The notes under the pieces were generated by a model. It saw nothing but the letters and a program-made list of their open reading frames with translations, was not told where the DNA came from and searched no databases. A stretch of DNA of 9,876 nucleotides from an uncultured Dokdonia sp. (lineage in GTDB: Bacteria; Bacteroidota; Bacteroidia; Flavobacteriales; Flavobacteriaceae): contig CAKZKZ010000135.1 of assembly GCA_937124495.1 (NCBI GenBank), positions 1 to 9,876 on the forward strand, given 5' to 3'. Of the stretch, positions 6,330 to 9,876 are shown piece by piece. The translations under genes and the position numbers were made by a program. The stretch's first letter is position 1; each line of letters begins with the position of its first letter.

Positions 6330-7391
6330 TTATAATTTCTTACGGAAAACTGCTTCTTCATCTGAGCTTCGATATCCAGAAATTGAACGGGAAGCATCTC
6401 TTTGAAACGTTACTTGATGACCATTCACTCCCATAAAGGAATCTTTATTGAGGTAAAAAAGAGGGAAGTTTTGTCCTTCAAGAAGTGCATAGATGGAGTT
6501 TTCTCTTTCATTAATTTTTATTTCTAATGTGAGATTATTTTTGAATTCATAGGTGCCCAAATAATCTTGAAGATTTTCGATACCCATAAAATATTGATAG
6601 GGGTTATTCTCAGTTAAAAGCAAACCTTCGCCTGGAGTCCATTTATCATATTCAATATTGTAGGCAACTTTTCTAGCATTATTGAATCCTTGAATCTTAG
6701 CAACGAGATGTAATGCTCCATCAATCCCTGCTGAAATTCCTGCGGTGGTAATAATAGTACCATTATCCACATACCTGGCATCTTTAAGTACGTTGATAGT
6801 TGGGTAATCGTTTTGCAAATCGTCCAAAGCAGAATGAAAAGTGGTTGCCGTCTTGTTTTCTAACAATTCAGCTTCGGCAAGAATAAAAGCTCCAGTACAG
6901 ACAGAAAAGTAGTATTCAATACCTTCCTGTTGTTTCACCCAATCGATAACTTCTACATCCTTAGAAGCCCTAGAAGAATTTCCTCCAAAAAAAGCTAGGA
7001 TGTCAGCTTGTGGTGCATCAGCTATACTATAATCAGGAATGATTTTAAGAATACCTTGAGATAAGATAGGATCTTTTGTTTTTGAAACCGTAAAAACGTC
7101 AAATCCTGCATAAGAAAATACTTCCATGGGACCTGCAAAATCTAAAACTTCAACACCATCTTGAAGATAAAATGCTATTCTTTTATTTTTGTTTTCAGTG
7201 TGTAGATCTAATTCCTCTTGATGAATAAGTTCCATAGAGCAATGATCACATATTCCAGGTGTTGTAAATTGAAGTGTGTCGCATTCGCTATTGCAAGGTG
7301 GGCAAACATAGATTGGTTTCTGGTCATTATTCCCTTGAGAAAAAACGAGTTGAAATGTGCATAGAAAAATAAAAAGGGTGATTCGGTACAT
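6330..7391 (-). CDS. Secreted DJ-1/PfpI-family protein with N-terminal Cys-rich metal-binding-like motif
   Basis: A three-part, 353-residue protein. Residues 1-18 are a signal peptide ending VFS before Gln19, so it is exported, unlike most DJ-1 proteins. Residues 28-55 (YVCPPC..EC...PGICDHCSMEL) resemble the heavy-metal-binding YxCPMH...PGxCPxCGM motif found in metal-efflux proteins, with Cys30, 33, 37, 48 and 51. Residues about 70-250 are a DJ-1/PfpI glutaminase-like domain with the nucleophile elbow SVCTGAFILAE (Cys165), His186 and a DFAGPMEVF motif near 84-92, closest to the GlxA/isonitrile-hydratase branch. Residues about 270-353 look like a small beta-domain similar to those at the C-terminus of beta-lactamase-like hydrolases (DUF3471-like). 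It lies 80 bases downstream of a GlxA-type regulator with the same core. The reaction is unknown. Confidence 0.82.
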   Translation of the reverse strand: MYRITLFIFLCTFQLVFSQGNNDQKPIYVCPPCNSECDTLQFTTPGICDHCSMELIHQEELDLHTENKNKRIAFYLQDGVEVLDFAGPMEVFSYAGFDVFTVSKTKDPILSQGILKIIPDYSIADAPQADILAFFGGNSSRASKDVEVIDWVKQQEGIEYYFSVCTGAFILAEAELLENKTATTFHSALDDLQNDYPTINVLKDARYVDNGTIITTAGISAGIDGALHLVAKIQGFNNARKVAYNIEYDKWTPGEGLLLTENNPYQYFMGIENLQDYLGTYEFKNNLTLEIKINERENSIYALLEGQNFPLFYLNKDSFMGVNGHQVTFQRDASRSISGYRSSDEEAVFRKKL

Positions 7392-7416
7392 AGCTGATTG
7401 ATGAATTGATGAGCTA

Positions 7417-7444
7417 CAAAATTAACCTTAGAAATATATCAAAG
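7417..7444 (-). promoter_or_regulatory. Possible promoter of the secreted DJ-1 gene
   Basis: On the minus strand TAATTTTG (7424-7417) matches the Bacteroidota -7 consensus TAnnTTTG exactly and ends 25 bases before the ATG. A TTTG at 7443-7440 could be the -33 element, but the 15-base spacing is shorter than usual. This suggests that the gene can be transcribed separately from the upstream regulator gene. Confidence 0.35.
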
Positions 7445-7471
7445 AAAGGACAACCATACGCAGGATAGGGA

Positions 7472-8434
7472 CTATTTGTCAAGAGACGAAATTTCAGCAG
7501 GAAGAATATTCTGGTGCTTTTTTAAAATAGAACGTAGTTGATTGGCACTTTTTAAACCAATTTGTTTAGCGACAAAATCTACTTTATTTCCTTCAGATAG
7601 TAAGGAGATCGCCTTTTCAACACGTAATTTTTCAAGATATTTTCCAATGGTAATCCCTACTGTTTTTTTGAATAGACGTGTTAAGTTTCTTTTACTCATG
7701 TGCACTTGATTAGCCAACTCTTCAGCTGTGGGTGCATCGGATAAGTTATGTGTCAAATAATCTTGTGCATTGTGTATGCGTTGGTCTAGATGGTTTCGAT
7801 ATTGAAGAAAAACACTCAACTGAGGATCTGAGGCGCTTCTTCGAAAATAAATAACCACCTCTTTTGCGATATCTAGAGCGAGTTTGGTGCCAAAAAATTG
7901 TTCAATAAGAAACAACGAAAGATCGATGCCAGAAGAGACACCTGCACTGGAATGAATATTTTTAGAACTCGTGAACAAACGATCTTTTTCCAATGAGATA
8001 TTTGGAAATTTTTGTGAAAACGCATCAAAATATTTCCAATGCGTAGTAGCTATCTTGTGATTTAATAAACCCGTTTCAGCAAGAATAAAACTCCCCGTAC
8101 ATACAGAACAGATATGTGCGCCTTTACGGTATTGAACAGTCACCCAATCTAAAAATGGTCGGATACTTTCTATAAAAGTTTCATCAGAAATAAGATGATA
8201 TTCTAAACCAGGAATAAAAAGCACATCCTTTTCACTAAGCTCGACTTGATTGAATGGAACGAGTTGATTAAAGTGCAGACCCGCACTGCTTTTAATTTCA
8301 GAGGTGCCATTTAAGGAGACAAATTGTAATTCAACATCCACCCCATATTCTTTGGCCTCATAAAAAATATGTGCAGGGCCATTAATATCTAACAAATGTA
8401 CTTCAGGCGGAATAGCAAAAATGATTTGTTGCAT
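7472..8434 (-). CDS. GlxA-type transcriptional regulator (DJ-1/PfpI domain plus AraC domain)
   Basis: Cytosolic regulator of 320 residues, the usual length for the GlxA/FtrA group. Residues about 1-190 form a DJ-1/PfpI domain starting IIFAIPPEVHLLDINGPAHIF, with Cys112 in SVCTGSFILAE and the ATTHW motif (129-133) shared with isonitrile hydratase; SSAGVSSGIDL at 162-172 is the usual closing motif. Residues about 218-318 form an AraC DNA-binding domain with two helix-turn-helices, AEELANQVHMSKRNLTRLF (238-256) and VDFVAKQIGLKSANQLRSIL (285-304). It lies directly upstream of the secreted DJ-1 paralogue on the same strand and may control it. In this family the Cys-containing domain is often thought to serve as a ligand sensor. 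The ligand is not known. Confidence 0.88.
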   Translation of the reverse strand: MQQIIFAIPPEVHLLDINGPAHIFYEAKEYGVDVELQFVSLNGTSEIKSSAGLHFNQLVPFNQVELSEKDVLFIPGLEYHLISDETFIESIRPFLDWVTVQYRKGAHICSVCTGSFILAETGLLNHKIATTHWKYFDAFSQKFPNISLEKDRLFTSSKNIHSSAGVSSGIDLSLFLIEQFFGTKLALDIAKEVVIYFRRSASDPQLSVFLQYRNHLDQRIHNAQDYLTHNLSDAPTAEELANQVHMSKRNLTRLFKKTVGITIGKYLEKLRVEKAISLLSEGNKVDFVAKQIGLKSANQLRSILKKHQNILPAEISSLDK

Positions 8435-8494
8435 TACAATTGATTTAGAAGATAGGATGTAATAGGATAAATATAGTCAATTGTATTATTTAAC

Positions 8495-9097
8495 ATGGTG
8501 AACCACTTTTTGGGTATTAATTTATCTGACGTTAATTATTTTGAGATATTTAATCAACTAGAAGATATTATATCAAAAATTATCTTTACTACTACATATT
8601 CAGAATATGCTATAAAAGCATTTGAACAGAATAGCATTAACTATTTACTAAAACCATTCTCAAAAGAGGCATTACAACGAAGTCTGTATACACTTAAAAA
8701 AGCTTGATAATCATCCATCACCTGATTATAATACTATTTTATTACACCCTAAAGAAGAATATAAAAACGATTTCTTATAAAGACAAATAATAGTGTACTG
8801 TTGACGTTATAGAGATAGCTTACTTTCATTCTGAAGATAAAGTCATATTTATTAAACTTAAAAATGGAAAAAAACTACCTATAGACAACACGTTAAAAAA
8901 AACTGGAAACAGTTCTTAATCCATCAGAATTTTATCGTATTAATAGAAAATATATTGTTCATATTTCGGCAATTTCAAAAATGTATTCTTCTTCAAAATC
9001 TAGAATTATACTTTGTTTAAAGCCAAAAATAGATGACGAGCAAATTGCTATTGAGATAGAAAAGTTAGGAGAATTTAAGCAATGGTTGTCTAATTAA
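8495..9097 (+). pseudogene. Decayed LytTR-family response regulator
   Basis: The pieces spell out one two-domain response regulator in changing frames. Residues from 8495 match the second half of a receiver domain (KIIFTTTYSEYAIKAFEQ, then NYLLKPFSKEAL). The first half is missing and the phosphoacceptor position reads FLGINL instead of FLDINL. The frame breaks in an A6 tract (8696-8701); KLDNHPSPDYNTILLHPKEEY continues in the next frame, breaks again near the A5 tract 8763-8767, again around 8804-8812, and again in an A8 tract (8895-8902). The last pieces are a LytTR DNA-binding domain: IEIAYFHSEDKVIFIKL, then FYRINRKYIVHISAI and FKQWLSN, ending at 9097. Four breaks plus N-terminal loss make true decay far likelier than sequencing error. 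No intact partner histidine kinase is seen. Confidence 0.85.
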
Positions 9098-9131
9098 TAG
9101 AAATAGACATTTAATCTTTAGGTAAAGTAAC

Positions 9132-9308
9132 ATGAATACACCCAAAATCAATACTATAAACAATAAAGAAATCCCTTCATTAATTGTAGATAAAGAAACA
9201 GATATATTTTATATCATCTTATTTGACAATAACGGTAATGAATTAGGAAAAGCATCTGGAAAATCTACACTGGAGGCGCTTAATAATTTTAATAACCTAT
9301 CTGCATAG
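9132..9308 (+). CDS. Small hypothetical protein, 58 residues
   Basis: Not recognised. An ATG at 9132 opens a 58-codon frame, ending in TAG at 9306-9308, just before a strong hairpin terminator. The protein begins MNTPKINTINNKEIPSLIVD and continues with DKETDIFYIILFDNNGNELG, then KASGKSTLEALNNFNNLSA. It has no signal peptide and no membrane segment. The IFYIILFDNNGNELGKA stretch looks like a beta-hairpin followed by a helix. Support for its being real comes from placement between a pseudogene and a terminator, balanced codon use and its protein-like composition. There is no clear ribosome binding site, which is common in this phylum. Function is unknown. Confidence 0.5.
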   Translation: MNTPKINTINNKEIPSLIVDKETDIFYIILFDNNGNELGKASGKSTLEALNNFNNLSA

Positions 9309-9312
9309 AATA

Positions 9313-9371
9313 GGTAAACACAAACTAAAAATGCCGACATTTATATGTCGGCATTTTTAGTTTGTGTTACC
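9313..9371. terminator. Long hairpin, probable bidirectional terminator
   Basis: A perfect 24-bp inverted repeat (9317-9340 and 9345-9368) surrounds a TTAT loop; with one bulged A it extends three more pairs to 9313-9371. The inner part, AAAAATGCCGACAT and its complement, has A and T runs flanking a GC stem, as in terminators that work both ways. It lies between two converging genes, the small plus-strand gene and the minus-strand hydrolase, which fits that role. Confidence 0.85.
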
Positions 9372-9376
9372 AAAGT

Positions 9377-9876
9377 TTACTTGATCTTATTCTTCTTTAG
9401 AAATCCATCAATATAGCCTGCAATTTCATCTCCCTTTTCTTCAAGGGCAAAGTGTCCCGTATCTAAAAGATGAAACTCTATAGTGTTAAGATCTCTTTTA
9501 TATGGATGTGCTCCAGAAGCAGGAAATATAACATCATTTTTACCCCAAACAATAAGCGTAGGCGGTTGGTATTTTCTAAATAATTTTTGCCAAGATGCAT
9601 AGTGTTTTACATTAGTTCCATAATCATAAAACAATTGAAGTTGAATTTCATTATTCTCTGGTCGTTTAAGATGCTGTAAATCTAAAAGCCAGTTATCAGG
9701 ACTTACTTTAGAACTGTCTTGTACACCGTGTAAATATTGCCATTTTAAACCATCAATTTTATGAAAGTTTTCTAAGGCACTGCTTAATTCTGGTGTTCTT
9801 TCTTTCCAGTATTGCTTTAATGGATTCCAAAAATCAGTAAGCCCCTCTTCATAAGCATTACCATTCTGTACAATAA
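9377..9876 (-). CDS. Alpha/beta hydrolase (C-terminal 165 residues; 5' end beyond window)
   Basis: C-terminal part of an alpha/beta-fold hydrolase of the haloalkane dehalogenase/epoxide hydrolase-like group. The frame is open from the stop at 9377 all the way to the window edge, so a start at the internal TTG (9634) would be wrong; the start lies beyond 9876. Near the edge, IVQNGNAYEEGL begins the cap region. The catalytic acid is probably Asp in PPTLIVWGKNDVIFP, and the catalytic His is in LLDTGHFALEE (codon 9454-9452), 25 residues from the C-terminus. The nucleophile elbow is not in the window, so dehalogenase, epoxide hydrolase and esterase cannot be told apart. It converges on the small plus-strand gene across the shared hairpin terminator. 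Confidence 0.88.
   Translation of the reverse strand, partial: IVQNGNAYEEGLTDFWNPLKQYWKERTPELSSALENFHKIDGLKWQYLHGVQDSSKVSPDNWLLDLQHLKRPENNEIQLQLFYDYGTNVKHYASWQKLFRKYQPPTLIVWGKNDVIFPASGAHPYKRDLNTIEFHLLDTGHFALEEKGDEIAGYIDGFLKKNKIK

Noticed and set aside
9377..9634. 85-residue hydrolase starting at the internal TTG
   Set aside because: The frame continues open to the window edge with typical cap-domain sequence, so the TTG is an internal Leu codon of a longer gene.
1..9876. CRISPR array, ribosomal RNA, insertion sequence or toxin-antitoxin pair
   Set aside because: No regularly spaced repeats, rRNA-like sequence, transposase or paired small toxin-like genes were seen on either strand.

Overview
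The window looks like chromosome from a member of the Bacteroidota, most likely a flavobacterium. The DNA is AT-rich, the reading frames lack strong Shine-Dalgarno sites, the secreted proteins have short signal peptides ending before Gln, and one gene has a TAnnTTTG-type promoter element upstream. The genus cannot be fixed from this sequence.

Left part (1-4740), all on the minus strand and read from right to left: a TetR/AcrR regulator, an acetoacetyl-CoA-type thiolase, a second thiolase of the FadA/FadI type, a TolC-like outer-membrane efflux protein, and the start of a lipoprotein membrane-fusion protein cut by the window edge. Gaps from the first thiolase onward are 4-15 bases, so this reads as one transcript. 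An RND pump gene probably follows beyond base 1. Two nearly identical inverted repeats (core AAAGACC-N4-GGTYTTT), one upstream of tetR and one upstream of the first thiolase, look like a matched pair of TetR operators. Thiolases sharing an operon with a tripartite efflux system is the most unusual arrangement here.

Middle part (4741-6320): a tyrosine recombinase on the minus strand, then the 3' part of a tRNA-Leu(UAG) gene on the plus strand (anticodon loop to discriminator base) whose 5' part is absent, then a strong hairpin terminator. This is how one end of an integrative element inserted in a tRNA gene looks. The element should extend to the left of 6226, so the TetR-thiolase-efflux operon may be its cargo. 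The other end and the intact tRNA are not in the window.

Right part (6330-9876), probably the chromosomal flank: a secreted DJ-1/PfpI-family protein with an N-terminal Cys-rich metal-binding-like motif, preceded by a GlxA-type DJ-1/AraC regulator with the same Cys-containing core. Then come a decayed LytTR response regulator with several frameshifts, a 58-residue unknown protein, a long hairpin that probably terminates transcription in both directions, and the C-terminal part of an alpha/beta hydrolase.
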